Source of the DNA: Inia geoffrensis | Taxonomy: Eukaryota > Chordata > Mammalia > Artiodactyla > Iniidae | DNA: 64,000 bases | Assembly: GCA_036417435.1 (NCBI GenBank) | Contig: CM070919.1 | Span: 32,728,318-32,792,317, forward strand | Reading direction: 5' to 3' | Part shown: positions 22,675 through 35,989 of the stretch, one piece after another | How positions within the stretch are numbered: the stretch's first letter is position 1 | How the letters are laid out: each line of letters begins with the position of its first letter | Position numbers and translations under genes: made by a program | Notes under the pieces: model-generated | What the model saw: only the letters and a program-made list of their open reading frames with translations | The model's database searches: none | What the model was told of the DNA's origin: nothing

Positions 22675-25336
22675 TCTTCTTCCAGCTACTGCTGTTTCTT
22701 GGGAAATCACGCCCCTAAACACTTCAGTAAGAGTTGCCCACCTGCACTGCTTTTACCTTCTCTCCTCCCGTTCTGACATCTTCACAAGTGAGGCTTCCGC
22801 AACCACCGCTACTGTGCACTGTCTCGAGACTCACCAGACTCCCGCGTTAGTATCCTGGTCTGCAGTTATAAATCTTCTCTCTCTCACTTTGATGCCCATC
22901 TTCCTCTCCTCCCTTCCCTCCTCTGTGAGGCTGAGGCTGAGGCTCTGACTCCCCTGCCAGCAGGGTTTTCCGATTATGTCCAACTTGCTGAAGATACTGG
23001 AGGGGAATGGCAAGTTGGAGGAAGGAGGGGTAGGATGTCTTTTATTCCTGTCAGAATCAGTCGGTAGCAACAAATGGTTTACTCACTCCAGCTGCTGCTG
23101 GTATTCCCAGCACCCACATCAAGCAAATGAATCACCAGTTCCCACACTTTAAGCCCCAGCATCACAGCCCCACAGCCCCCTCCTCTGTACTCCCCCATCT
23201 CCTCAACCCCACCTCTTTCCTCTGCCCTGACAGACCGAGATTAGCTGCTGCTTGCAGATAGTAGTCGGTGTGTCATCTCAGCATCCCATCTGTCCTCTGC
23301 CAGCTTTACAGCACTATGCTACCAAATTAAGTCCTCTGTGTTCGAAATACTTAGTACGGCTTTTGATCCTCTGACTGAGTCAGAAAAATATAAAACTTGG
23401 TCCTAAGAATGATACCAGGAAACATTCCTTCAAATTTAATTCCTTCAAATGATGGCATTGGTTTTGTAAGTGCTGGGACTCAAATTGAGGGCCGAGATTT
23501 TTGAAACTTGTAGAATGAGTACCTAATTTGAAAGGAGCCTTTCCTGGTAATTTTAATAGCCTCTGAAAAAGTTACTAGAAGAAAGTGGTATTTGGGAAAG
23601 GTCAGATGGACAGAAATTTATTGGTGCCACTTAAATTTGATATTCATTACCTTAATTATTTTTCTTATTAGATAATGTTAGGCATGTGTGTAAATGTTTA
23701 GTAATCCCCTCTTTGTTTGAAGTAGACAAACAAGTTTATTTAGATGGAGAGAGCACATAACTAATAGGCAGAAACATGGAATCTAGGATCAGACTTAGGC
23801 AAACACATGCAGTTTGATCTTGGATAAACATTTAATACCGCCGGTTCACATGCCTCATTTATAAAACAAATAAATAGCACTATTTGAGTCCTAGGTTCCC
23901 TTCCAGTTTTGTGGTCTCTTACAGACACATACAGAGATGTTTCTAGCAAATGAGATTCAGATGCAGATCACAATAGTAGCCCAAACCAGAAGGAACCGTT
24001 TGTGTAAAGGGAGAAAATGGTAGGCATCTAGGGTGAAAAAAGTATAAGTTTCCCATGGTAACAAACCATTCATATTCTTGGCTAGAGATGAAACCAAAAG
24101 CAACATTTTAAAGCCGGGCATATAAAACCGATGACCCAGCTCAAAAAAATTGAAGACAGGTAAAAATATATGAAACAACCAGAACTTGAATATTTGTTAA
24201 GGAAATTCTAATATTATATTTAATTGTATTTATAGTAATTTCATTTGCCAGGATATGGTACTTTTTAAAATATAGGGGGTACTGCCTATCTAGTATGGGA
24301 TAGAATTAGTAACCACATAACAGCAGCAACTCAGAAGGCTGTATACCTATATTCAAATCCCAGTTTGATATTCAGGCAAATACTACAGAATTTCAGAGAT
24401 CATGAAAGATCTATATTCTTGAAAATTATCCCAGAGCAGATACAGTATGAATTAATCAACAGTATATTCTATATGTCAAGTATATCTCAGTCTTAGATTT
24501 TAAAAATACTGTGTTCTTTAACTTAGTTGATCTTTTGCATCTTAATGAAATAGTTTTTGGATATTTTATCATCTATTCCTAATGGCTTCTTTGATGTGTA
24601 AGTCACTCCCTTTTGACCCAACTGTGCATCACCCTATTCAGTTTTCTCTTCCCCAACTGAGAGGCTGATCTAATTATACCAGATCATCATTCAGGATTTA
24701 TGCCATTTTCCACATTACATTAATAGACTTTCTGTAATCTTCTCTTTTTCTAATATCCAAGGTTTCATATAGATCCCTCCACATGACATCTACCATATTT
24801 TATTATTCCACATTGTTACTTGATCCCTGAATACTATGTTTCAAAATAACAACAACCAAAGAAAACCACTTATTATGAAACTCATTAGCAATGGCCATAT
24901 TTTGGTCCCCTGAAATCTAGGTCTGCTTGGTTCAAGCCTATTATACACTTGTGGAAGCATGAAGTCCTAGTTAAATACCTAATAGTCAGTTTGGGAACAA
25001 TAATATCATGGTCTTCCCTGGTCTTTGGTTATACCTTCTATAATTACTGAATTTATTTCACATTTTTAAGCCCCAAACAAAATTCAGTTTCATTCAAAAT
25101 TTCTCTTCCAAAAGTGGAAATAGTTATTAAAAATAAAACTTCTTGCACAAAGCATTTATGAGAGTACCAGTTATAGTGTAATGAAAAAAAATTGAGGGCA
25201 ACAGCTTACATTGAATGATGATAACCTCACCCACCCTCACTCCCTAAAATGTTCCCGCGATTCCTTCACTTCGTGAGCTTCTCAGCCATTTCCCACGTCA
25301 CTAATTCCATTCCCCTTCGTACTCATCTCTCACGTT
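22675..25336. other. Unique sequence, weak MIR trace, no gene recognised
   Basis: 22690-23330 is CT-rich and GC-richer, without CpG clustering or a convincing exon. 23750-23900 has a faint MIR-like order (ggaatctaggatcagact ... cctcatttataaaac). The remainder is AT-rich and featureless to me. Confidence 0.45.
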
Positions 25337-25463
25337 AATCCATCCTTGTTTGCCCTTAAAACTCTTTAATCCATCCTTGATTGCCCTTAAAACTATTTTT
25401 ATCCATCCTTGATTGCCCTTAAAACTATTTTAATCCATCCTTGATTGCCCTTAAAACTATTTT
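25337..25463. repeat. Minisatellite, four copies of a 31-32 bp unit
   Basis: Units begin at 25337, 25368, 25400 and 25432. Each contains atccatccttg, then ttgcccttaaaact. The first unit differs (tgtttgcc, actcttt) and is 1 bp shorter. Units 2-4 are nearly identical, differing at the first base. There is no spacer between units, so it is a tandem array and not a CRISPR. Confidence 0.95.
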
Positions 25464-28400
25464 CCTTATTGTTAGGTAGATCAAGTCATCACTTTTTTTT
25501 CAATACCCATTTTTCATTTGCACATCCAAATTCATCAGGATGCTTAACAGATTAAGAGTATCCATACTCCTTACAAGTCAGCTGTGTTTAAAAATATAAA
25601 TTTTGTTTTTCATTGCAAATCTAAATACTTTCTATACAGATGGTCCTACTCTAGCATCAAAATATTGCAATACTTTCCTGTTATAATTCCTCCTCTCCCT
25701 GAATCAAGAGAGCACTTCCCCACCCCAGGGCTAGAATAAGTAGCCATCACTCTGTTACCATTCTCTCTGATTCTCCACCTATATGTAGAGAAAAATCCTC
25801 CTCTGTTTAAGAGTATTTCAAGTTATCTTGAAAGATGTTTCTATTTTTAAAATATGACTTTCAGAAGCTTTTATTGAAGTTTCAAACAGTCTGTCATTGT
25901 TTATAAACTTTTTTTTGGTCCTATCCACCAAGTACCAAAGTGATGTTGTTTCCTATTTTACAGTGAGGTCAAAATTATAATGGGCTCCAATAGTTTAAAG
26001 AATAAAGTGAACACATCAAAAAAGAAATCGCTTCTGAGCTGAGTAGACACATTTCAAAAATACTGGGAATATGTTCTATAGGAATGTTCCTGCATTAATC
26101 CAGCTGATCAGGATGGCTACAACTGTGTTATGTGAAGAATACATACCCACTACATAAATGTCTGCTTTCTCTTGCTTGTGTGCTATCATAAAACGGATGG
26201 GGGCTCTAGTCTTAGCAAAAATGTGATTTAGTGGTTCTTTACTAAAATGCGTATAACTTAGTACTGATTATAAAGAAGACAACTAGCTATCAACTTGTTT
26301 GTAGTGTGCTGTTGAATATTTGCAGTCAATTCAAGTTAATTGGATGGTATGAAGAATCATTGTTTGATGCTTCCACTGATTTATATGACAAGCCTCCTTC
26401 TGGGACAGTATATTCAAAACTAAAATTAGTTTCAGTGCCTAAACGTGGAAACCTAGATTGCTCAAAACCTTTACTCAGTAAATATAAGGGGTTTTATTCT
26501 TTCTGCTTTTCGGAGGACACTGGAAAGCCAAAGTGGTTTTTTAGAAATGAGTAAAATGAAACATTGCTAAGATGAAAGCTATGTAAAAGTGATTTTTAAA
26601 TCTAGGCTTTTGGGTCACTGCATGTATCATACATATTATTTATACAACAGAGTAAATGCTTTTTATCTTTTCTCAGGTAAACAAAACAAGGCAGTGAGGA
26701 TTTTAATTTCAGTTGAAATACTTTACATAATGCTATTATACATTGAATTTCTCTGATATGCTTAATTCAGCGACACTCCTGCAATTTTGACATTAGATTT
26801 TTCCTGTTAATACAATGAATACTATATTTTATGCATATATTTCACCATATGCATGATCCATTCTAGTCTACTTCAGTTTTGAAGATAACATTTGCATATG
26901 ATAATGGCTCAGTTTTCAGCTTGCTGTAACAGGCTAGAGCAGCACCTATCAGTGCATGAAGATCCGTATTTAAAGCATTTGAAACTGCTTTTTGAAATGT
27001 TTTGTGTCCACTGCTGATACTGGGATTTACTAGCAGAGTTCGTTAGACTGTTTTCTTCAACACCTCTGAGGGGTCAATCATTCATTTCTCTGGTGATTTT
27101 CAATATCATTTAGAAGGAAGAGGGAGGCTGCCCCACCGGTGAGGGTGTGTATGAGAATCGTGACTGGAGGGTGATGAAAGATCGCAGATGATTCTCTGAT
27201 AGCATCACAGAATCATCCCAACCTTCTTCCATCACTGTGCAGCTCTTGACTTGATTATTTTCCATTAATAATTACTTAACAATATTTTCTGACCCCTATC
27301 TGTAATATACAAAATATTGTAACAAAAACTTTATTTCATTTAATTCTCATAATAACTCTGTGAGACAGGTATTCTTCTTATCCGCATTTACAAATAAGGA
27401 AATTGAAATACAAAGTCAATGACTCATGTTGGGTATTGTTAGAGCTGGAGTGCAAAGAGAAGCCCGTTGACATCAAAATTCAGAATCTGAGTTCCTATTG
27501 ACTATTTCCTCTAGTTTTGCTCAGTTTAGCATTAAATGTGTCTTAATAAAATTGTTTTGAGAATATTCAATGTATGTTTACAATCTAGTAATGTGATGGT
27601 GAGGAAAAAATACTTTCAAAAATGACTGCAGCTATGCAACTAATCAAAGATCAATTGATTTCATCACTGCAGGAAGAATGCTACATAACACTGGTAATAA
27701 CCCGTTAAATATTTCAGATAAAATATGTGCAACCCCAAACAACTTATTTCATTGTGTTTTATGGTATTTCCTATTTAGTCTATTTTATTACGCAAGAATA
27801 TTTCAAAATAATGATATGAATTGATTTTCTTTAGTCAGAAATTCTAATGGTTACAACCAAACCATCTGTGCAAATAAGCAAAGACAAAACAATGAAACGT
27901 GCAAGCAGGTTTTAATATCTAGGTAACCTCACTCATACTTTAAAGTGGCCTTTATAATAATAACACTTGAAGTTTGTTTTTAATGTTACGTATTCATTTG
28001 TTATTATTTGGTTTTATAGAACATGCACTGGGGTTGCATCTAATAATAATGAAAATAAGCTATTTCTAAAAGTAGTGCTGAAGATTTTTCCCTTGTTTCT
28101 TTCTAGGTCATTTCTGTTGCTTCAAAGAAATGCAATACTTGAATCTATTTTATTAAATGCTTATGCTTTCCAAGCATATTAGTCTCAAAATGCTGTGGCC
28201 TTAAAACTCATGTAAAATGTACACAAAATTCTTTAGCCATAGAAGAAAGGTTTTAAAAAAGTGAAGAACTTAAAATTAGGTGATTCACTTAATTATGTAG
28301 AGAGGTAAACAAGAAAACTTAGCTTAGGAGTTAATGAAATCCTCTTTAGGGGCCTGGATTCTCTCATTTTAGATGACTCTACTAGTAAAATTTAAGACAT
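25464..28400. other. Unique sequence with one MIR-like relic, no gene recognised
   Basis: 27275-27480 carries a MIR-like relic in reverse orientation (tttaattctcataataactc, cgcatttacaaataaggaaa, aaagtcaatgactcatg). Elsewhere I see nothing. The 82-codon frame at 26306-26554 and the 71-codon frame at 27967-28182 have no known domains. Confidence 0.5.
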
Positions 28401-28404
28401 AACT

Positions 28405-30980
28405 GTTTTTTTTAATTGAAGTATGGTTGATTTATGATGTTATTTTAGGTGTTCAACACAGTGATTCAATAATTTTTATAGATTATATTCCACTTAAAAT
28501 TGTTATAAATCATTGGCTTTATTCACTATGTTGCGTGTGTTACACTAGCCGTTTGTAGACCTTAATCCCCTTCCTCTATCTTGCCCCTATCCCTACCCCT
28601 CTCTCACTGGTAACCACTAGTTCGTTCTCTGTACCTATGAGTCTGTTATGTTATATTCTTTTGTTTATCTTTTAGCTTCCACATATAAGTGCTAACATAC
28701 AGTGTTTGTCTTTCTCTGCCTAACTTACTTCACCAGGCATAATACCACCCTCCTGTGCATCCATGCTGCAAATGACAAAATTTCATTTTTTTTTATGGCT
28801 GAGTAATACTCCATTGTGTACATCTTTCACATCTTCTTTATCCACTCCTCTGTTGATGGACACTTAGGTTGCTTCCAGTCTTGGCTATTGTAAATAATGC
28901 TTCTATGATCACTGGGGTGCTTGTATCTTTTCAAGTTAGCATTTTCTTGGGATATATACCCAGAAATGGAATTGCTGAATCATATGTTTTAATTTTTTTA
29001 ATTTTACATTTCCACCAACAGTGGACTAGAGTCCCTTTTTCTCCACATCTTGCCAACACTGATTATTTGTTGCTGTTTTAACAACAGCCATTCTGACAGG
29101 TGTGAGGTGACAGCTCATTGTGGTTTTGATTTGCTTTTCCCTGATGGTTAGTGATGTTGAGTATCTTTTCATGTACCTGTTGGCCGTCTGTATGTTTTCC
29201 TTGGAAAAGTGTCTATTAAGGTCTTCTCATTTTTTAATCAGGTTTTTTTAATATGGAGTTGTATGAGCTCTTTATTTTGGGTATTAACCCCTTATTGATC
29301 ATATTATTTGCAAATACCTTCTCCCATTCATTAGGTTGTCTCTTCGTGTTGTTGATGGTTTCCTTTACTGTGCACAAGCCTTGTCATTTAATTAGGTCCA
29401 ATTTGTATATTTTGGCTTTTGTTTTGAGAGTTTTTTTAAAATCATGAACTGATGTTTAATTTGGTCAAATGCTTTTCCAGCATCTATTGAGATGATCATG
29501 TAATTTTTATCCTTCCTTTTATTTAACACTGATTGATCTGCAGATCATCCTTGCATCCCTGAAATAAGTCCCCCTTGATCATGGTGTATCATCCTTTCTA
29601 AATATTGTTGAATTCAGTTTGCTAATATTTTGTTGAGGATTTTTACATCTATGTTCACCAGAGATATTGGCCTGTAATTTTTTTTGTAGTTTGTCTGGTT
29701 TTCATCAGGGTAATGGCCTTGTAGAATGCATTTCAGACTGTTCTCTTCAATTTCTAGGACTAGTTTGAGAAAGATAGACATTAACTTTTCTTTAAATGTT
29801 TGGTAAAATTCCGCTGTGAAGTCACCTGGTCCTGGACTTTTGTTTATGGGAAGGTTTTTGATTACTGATTCAATTTCTATATGAGTAATTGGTCACTTCA
29901 AATTATTTCTTCCTGAAGTACTCTTGGAAGATTGTATATTTCCTGGAATTTATCCATTTTTTTCCCTAGGTTGTCCAAGCTGTTGGTATATAACTGTTCA
30001 TATTGTTCTCTTATTATCATTTGTATTTCTGTGATAACAGTTGTAATTTCTCCTCTTTCATTTCCTAGTTTGTTTACCTGGTCCTCCCTCTTTTTTCCTT
30101 CCTGAGTCTGGATAAAGGCTTATCAATTTTATCTTTTCCAAAACACATGCTCTTGGTTTTATTTTATTTTTTTCTATTGCTTTTTGGTCTTTATTTTCTG
30201 TCTGATCTTTATTATTTACCTCTTTCTATTCTTCCTATACCTGGGTATTTGTTTCCCTCAGGTTTGAGAAGCTTTCAACCATAATTTCATCAAATACATT
30301 TTCAACACTTGTTCTTCTCCTTCTGGGACGCCTATAGTTTGATGCTGTCCCAGAGGTCACAAACTATTGAGTGATTTCCATCATTTACTTACTTACACGT
30401 TCTTCTGTATCACCTAATCTGCTGTTAATTCCCTCTAGAGTATTTTTCACCTCAGTTATTGTATTCTTTGTTAAAATCCTCACTGTGTTCACCTATTCTT
30501 TTCCCCAGTTCAGTTAGCACTCTTATTACTATTGCTTTGAACGCTTATCTCTGTTTCATTAGGGGTTCTTTCATTTGAAACAAACTCTGTTTCATTAGGG
30601 GTTCTTTCATTTGAAACAAATTCTGCAGTGTTCTCAATTTGTTTAACTTTTTCTATCTCTATGAAATTAAGTGAAACAGTTACCTATTCTGGTCCTTGCG
30701 TGGGAACTTCTCTCTTCAGGCAGCTTCAGGCAGCGTGTGACCAGTGGCTTTGATGCAAGAGCTGGATCTGAAGTGAACAGGGGCTATGTCTTCCTCCAGA
30801 GTGTGCTGGCAGCCACAGACCTGGTGGGATTTATCCTGCGTGGGCTGGCAGTCTTTGCCTTGGTTTGGGGCGTGGCAGGGGCTGCACTTCTGTGGTTGTA
30901 CTTTTTCCTTGGTGTGTTTACCTTGGTTAGAGGTGGGGTTGGTGCTATAGGCACCTCTTCCATAAGAGGCCAGACTGAGA
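28405..30980 (-). mobile_element. Decayed L1, minus strand, internally deleted
   Basis: The 3' end is at the left (T-run at 28407-28414, then 3'UTR to about 28680). Antisense ORF2 C-terminal sequence runs from about 28680, with landmarks gagtaatactccattgtgta and ggtgtgaggtgacagctcat. Near 29430 it jumps to the reverse transcriptase region (gcttttccagcatctattga), so a large piece is missing. A second jump near 30235 leads to ORF1-like sequence (ttctccttctgggacgccta), and 30660-30980 is GC-richer leader sequence. A 36-bp tandem duplication lies at 30549-30620. Its 5' end abuts the 5' part of the plus-strand L1. Confidence 0.85.
28680..30235 (-). pseudogene. L1 ORF2 remnant (reverse transcriptase and C-terminal parts)
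   Basis: The sequence reads as ORF2 in the antisense of the plus strand, with many stops. The segment between the polymerase palm and the C-terminal region is absent (junction near 29430). No block long enough to be functional remains. Confidence 0.8.
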
Positions 30981-31192
30981 AATACAACGAGCTACCTAAA
31001 ACAGAGTATTTTCCAAATGGAAGAATAAGGCAAAACCCCAGAAGAACTGAGCAAACTGGAGATAACTAATCTACCCAAAGAAGTTTAAGGTAATGATCAT
31101 AAATATGCTCAACAAACTCTGGAGCAGAAAGAACGAAGACAAATTTAACACAGCTAAAGGATTTAAAAACTGACACAATAAAAAGTGCACTA

Positions 31193-31363
31193 GGGCTTCC
31201 CTGGTGGTGCAGTGGTTGAGAGTCTGCCTGCCGGTGCAGGGGACACGGGTTCGTGCCCCGGTCCGGGACCATCCCACATGCCGCATAGCGGCTGGGCCCA
31301 TGAGCCTCTGCTCCACAACGGGAGAGGCCACAACAGTGAAAGGCCCGCGTGCCACACACACAC
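31193..31363 (+). mobile_element. Short cetacean tRNA-derived SINE, internal deletion, plus strand
   Basis: Head and tail are intact. The body lacks about 29 bp compared with sister copies, exactly between two gagcc motifs, which points to a slippage deletion. The tail is CA-rich (cacacacacacaaaaa). TSD aaaagtgcactag/aaaaatgcgctag brackets it at 31181-31193 and 31364-31376. It lies in ORF1 of the old L1. Confidence 0.92.
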
Positions 31364-31701
31364 AAAAATGCGCTAGAAGGAATCTATAGTAGATTAGAGG
31401 AATGGATCATCAGAGAACTGGAAGACAAAATAGTAGAAATCAACCAAGATGAACTGAGAAAAAGTTTTAATTAGGACAATTTAAGTGACCTCTGGAACAA
31501 TGTCAACTGTACTAACATTCACATTATATGGGTCCTAGAAGGAGAAGACCAAAAGAGGCATATGACTTATTTGGATAAATAATAGTTGTAAACTTCCTTA
31601 ACATTGGAAAAGAAACAAAAATCCAGGACAGAGGGTCCCAAACAAGGTGAACCCAAGGAGAGCCACACCAAGACGCACTGTAGTTAAAAGAGCAAAAATT
31701 A

Positions 31702-34700
31702 GAATGGAGAGAGATGAGATGGTGGAAGGACTTGAACTTCACCTCCTCTCACAAAAACACCAAAATCACAACTAACTGCTAAACAACCATCAACAAAAAA
31801 GACTCAGACCTACTAAATAAAAGATATCCTATACCCAAAGCAGCAGCCACAGGAGGGGCACTTTCATCATATCATCAAATCTCATACCCGCCAAGTTGGA
31901 TGACGCACAAACAAGAAAATAATTGTATTACAGAGTTCACCCACAGGAGTGAGAGTTCTGCCCCACGTGAGGCTCCCCAGCCTGGGAGTCTGGCATTCAG
32001 AGGAGCCCCCAGAGCATGTGGCTTTGAAGGCCAGTGGATCTTGTGTACAGGAGCTCCACAGTACTGGGGCAAACAAACAGACTCCAGTCTTTGAGGGCAC
32101 ACACAAGGTTTAACATGGACTGGGACCCAGGGCAAAGCAGTGACTCAGGAAAAGCCTGGGTGAGACCTACCTGCAGGTCTTGGAGGGTCTCCTGGGGAGG
32201 CAGAGGTCAGCAGTGGCTATTTGGGCAAGGACACTGGTGGTGGACACCCCAGGGAATACACAACAGTCAATGGCACTAAAAGCTGGTTCTTTGAGAAGAT
32301 AAACAAAATTAACAAACCTTTAGCGAGACTCATCAAAAAAAAAAAGGGAGAGGACTCCAATCAATAAAATTAGTAATGAAAAAGAAGAATTTACAACTGA
32401 CACTGCAGAGATACAAAGCATCCTAAGAGACTACTACAAGCAACTCTATACCAACAAAATGGACAAACATGAAGAAATGGACAAATTCTTAGAATATTCC
32501 AAAATGGACAAATTCTTAGAATATTCCAAGACTGAACCAGGAAGGAACAGAAAACATGAACAGACCAATCACAAGTACTGAAATTGAAACTGTGATTAAA
32601 AATCTTCCAAGAAACAAAAGTCTAGGACCAGATGGCTTCACAGGCTAATTCTATCAAACATTTAGTGAAGAGTTAACACCTACCCTTCTGAAACTATTCC
32701 AAAAAAATTGCAGAGGAAGGGACCCTCCCAAGCTCATTCTATGAGGCCAATATCAACCCTCAAACCAGAACCAAAGACACCACAGAAATTACAGGCCAAT
32801 ATTACAGATGAACATAGACGCAAAAATATTGAACAAAATCCTAGCAAACTGAATCCAACAACACATTAAAATGACCAAGTGGGAATGCAAGGATTCTTCA
32901 GTATCTGCTAATCAGTCAGTGGGATACACCACATTAACAAATTGAAGAATGAATACTATACGATCATCTCAATAGATGCAGAAAAAGCTTTTTGACAAAA
33001 TTCCACACCCATTTATGATAAAAACGCTCCAGAAAGTGGGCACAGAGAGAACCTACCTCAACATAGTAAAGGCCACGCCATATATGACAACGCACAGGTA
33101 ACATCATATGCAACAGTGAAAAGCTGAAAGTACTTCCTCGAAAGTCAGGAATGAGACTAGGAGGTCCATTCTTGCCACTTTTATTCAATGTAGATTTGGA
33201 AGTTCTAGTCAGGACAATCAGAGAGGAAAAGGAAATAAAAGAATCCAAATTGGAAAAGAAGAAGTAAATCTGTCACGGTTGGCAGATGACATGATACTAT
33301 ACACAGAAAATCCTAAAGATGCTACCAGAAAATTACTAGAGCTCATCAGTGTATTCTGTAAAGTTTCAGGATACAAAATTAATACACAGAAATCTCTTGC
33401 ATTCCTATACACTACTAAGGAAGAGAAATTAAGGAACCAATCCCATTTATCACTGCATCCAAAAGAATAAAATACCTAGGTATAAACGTACCTAAGGATA
33501 CAAATGACCTGCACTCTGAAACCTCTAAGACACTGATGAAAGAAATGGAAGATGACACAGATGGGGAGATATACCATGTTCCTGGATTGGAAGAAGCAAT
33601 ATTGTGAAAATGACTCTACTACCCAAAGCAATCTACAGATTCAATGCAACCCCTATCAAACTACCACTGTCGTTTTTCACAGAACTAGAACAAAAAATTT
33701 TTAAATTTGTATGTAAACACAAAAGACTCTGAATAGCCAAAGCAACCTTGAGAAAGAAAAACAGAGCTGGAGGAATCAGGTGACTATACTACAAAGCTAC
33801 ATTCGTCACAACAGTATGGTACTGGCACAAAAACAGAAATACAGATCAGTGGAACAGGACAGAGGGCCCAGAAATAAATCCACACAACTGTGGTCAATTA
33901 ATCTACACCAAAAAAGACAAGAAGATACAATGGCGAAAAGACAGTCTCTTCGATAAGTCATGCTAGGAAAACTGGACAGCTACATGTGAAAGAAGGAAAC
34001 TAGAACAATCTAACACGACACACACATAAACTCAAAATGGATTAAAGACCTAACTTGTAAGACCAGGTACTATAAAACTCTTAGAGGAAAACACAGAGCT
34101 CTCTTTGACATAAATCACAGCAATATATTTTTGATCCACCTCCTACAGTAATGAAAATAAAAACAAATGGGACCTAATGAAACTTAAAAGCTTTTGCACA
34201 ACAAAGGAAACCATAAACAAAATGAAAAGACCATCCACAGAACTGGAGAAGATCTTTGCAAACAAAGTGACCAACAAGGGATTAATCTTCAATGCAGCTC
34301 ATTATCAAAAAACAACCCAATCAAAAAATGGGCAGAAGGTCTAAATTGCATGTCATCTTTGGAGAAATGTCTGAGGGCCAAGAAGCACATGAAATGATGC
34401 TCAACATCACTTATTATTAGAGAAATGCACATCCAAACTACAGTGAGGTATCACCTCACACCAGTCAGAATGGCCATCATTAAAATGTCTATAAACAATA
34501 AATGCTGGAGAAAAGGGAACCCTCCTACACTGGTGCTGGGAATGTAAATTGGTACAAACATTATGGAGAACAGTATGGAGGTTCCTAAAATAACTAAAAA
34601 TAGAATTACCATAGGATCCAGCAATCTCCACAACTAGGCATATATCCAGAGAAAACCATAATTTGAAAAGATGCATACACCCCAGTGTTCATTGCAGCAC

Positions 34701-35223
34701 TATTTACAATAGCCAGGACAAGAATGCAACCTAAATGTCCATCGACAGAGGAACAGATAAAAAAGACATGGTACACGTATACAATGGAATACTAATCACC
34801 CTTTAAAAAGAATGAAATAATGTGATTTGCAGCAACATGGATGGACCTGGGGGAGATTATCATACTAAGTGAAGTAAGTCAGAAAGAGAAAGACAAATAT
34901 GATATCACTTATTTATGGAATTTACCTAACAGAAACAGATTCACAGACTTTGGTAACCCTAAGTTTGTTTTCAAAGGGGAAATGTGGGAGGAGGGATAAA
35001 TTAGGAGTTTGGGATTAACATATAAACACTACTATGTATAAAATAGATAATCAACAAGGACCTACTATATAGCATAGAGAATGTTACTCAATATTCTGTA
35101 ACAACCTATATGGGAAAAGGATCTGAAAAAGAATGAATATATGTATAACTGAATCACTTTGCTGTATACCTGAAACTAACACATTGTACATCAGGTATAA
35201 TATAAAAATTAAATTTAAAAAAT
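31702..35223 (+). mobile_element. Younger L1 inserted into the older L1, plus strand
   Basis: The 5' end (31702-32260) is a cetartiodactyl L1 5'UTR (gatggtggaaggacttgaac, gaggctccccagcctgggag, gggcaaggacactggtgg). It is joined near 32262 directly to mid-ORF2 sequence (actaaaagctggttctttga), so ORF1 and the endonuclease are missing. The 3'UTR ends near 35215 (cctgaaactaacacattgta, then an A-rich end). TSD agcaaaaatta is at 31691-31701 and 35224-35234, interrupting the older element's ORF1 at that point. Confidence 0.88.
32262..34925 (+). pseudogene. L1 ORF2 (linker, reverse transcriptase, C-terminal), broken
   Basis: The reverse transcriptase active-site block reads [18 protein letters not shown] at 33279 onward, where L1 normally has FADD; both Asp are kept. 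Later blocks include the C-terminal region (34190-34680). Frames change repeatedly and stops are frequent. A perfect 27-bp tandem duplication at 32475-32528 (nine codons) lies before the polymerase. It cannot make an active protein. Confidence 0.85.
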
Positions 35224-35825
35224 AGCAAAAATTAAAGGTAAAGAAAGTATATTAAAAGCATCAAGAGAAAAACAACTACGTACAAGAGAACTCCCATAAG
35301 ACAATGAACTGACTTTTCACCAGAAACTTTGCAGGACATAAGAGAGTGGCAAGATGTATTCAAACTGGTGAAAGAAAAAAATAAAAACCTGCAACCAAGA
35401 ATACTCTACCTGTCAAGTTATCATTCATAGTTGAAGAAGAGATAAACAATTTTATAGACAAGCAAAAAGCTAAGGGAGTTCTGAAACACAAGGCTGGCTT
35501 TACAAAAAAAAAAAATGTTAAAGGCATTTCTCTAAGGAGAAAAGACTACAATTACAAATATAAAAAATCTCACTGGTAAGGGCAAACATTTAGTAAAGTT
35601 AGTGGATTCACTACTTATAAAGCTAGTAGGAAGGTTAAAACAGAATAGTAGTAAATCATCTATAACCACAATAAGTAGTTAAGGAACACACAAAACAAAA
35701 ATATGTAAAATATGATGTTAAAGACCTTAAATGTGGGGAGAGAATAAGAATGCAGAGTCATTAGGACATGTTTAAACTTTAAAGATCACCTAAAATAATG
35801 ACATATATATATATGAATGTGTATG

Positions 35826-35828
<3 letters not shown>

Positions 35829-35882
<54 letters not shown>
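35829..35882. repeat. (AT)n microsatellite inside old L1
   Basis: About 26 AT units in the spacer between ORF1 and ORF2 of the old L1. An (AC)12 array follows at 36081-36104. Confidence 0.96.
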
Positions 35883-35885
<3 letters not shown>

Positions 35886-35989
35886 TCTCATGGTAGCCAC
35901 AACCAAAAATTATAAAGGGATCCAAACAAAAAACCAAAGTTAGTTATCAAGCCCTAAGGTAAGAGAGCAAAAGAAGGAACAAAAAAAGA

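Noticed and set aside
25337..25463. Regularly spaced repeats resembling a CRISPR array
   Set aside because: The units are contiguous with no unique spacers, and the genome is mammalian. It is a minisatellite.
30671..31069. 132-codon plus-strand frame with membrane-like hydrophobic stretches
   Set aside because: It covers the antisense of an old L1 leader (30660-30980) and runs on into the next L1. The hydrophobic run comes from TTT/GGT/CTG-rich antisense sequence, not from a known membrane protein.
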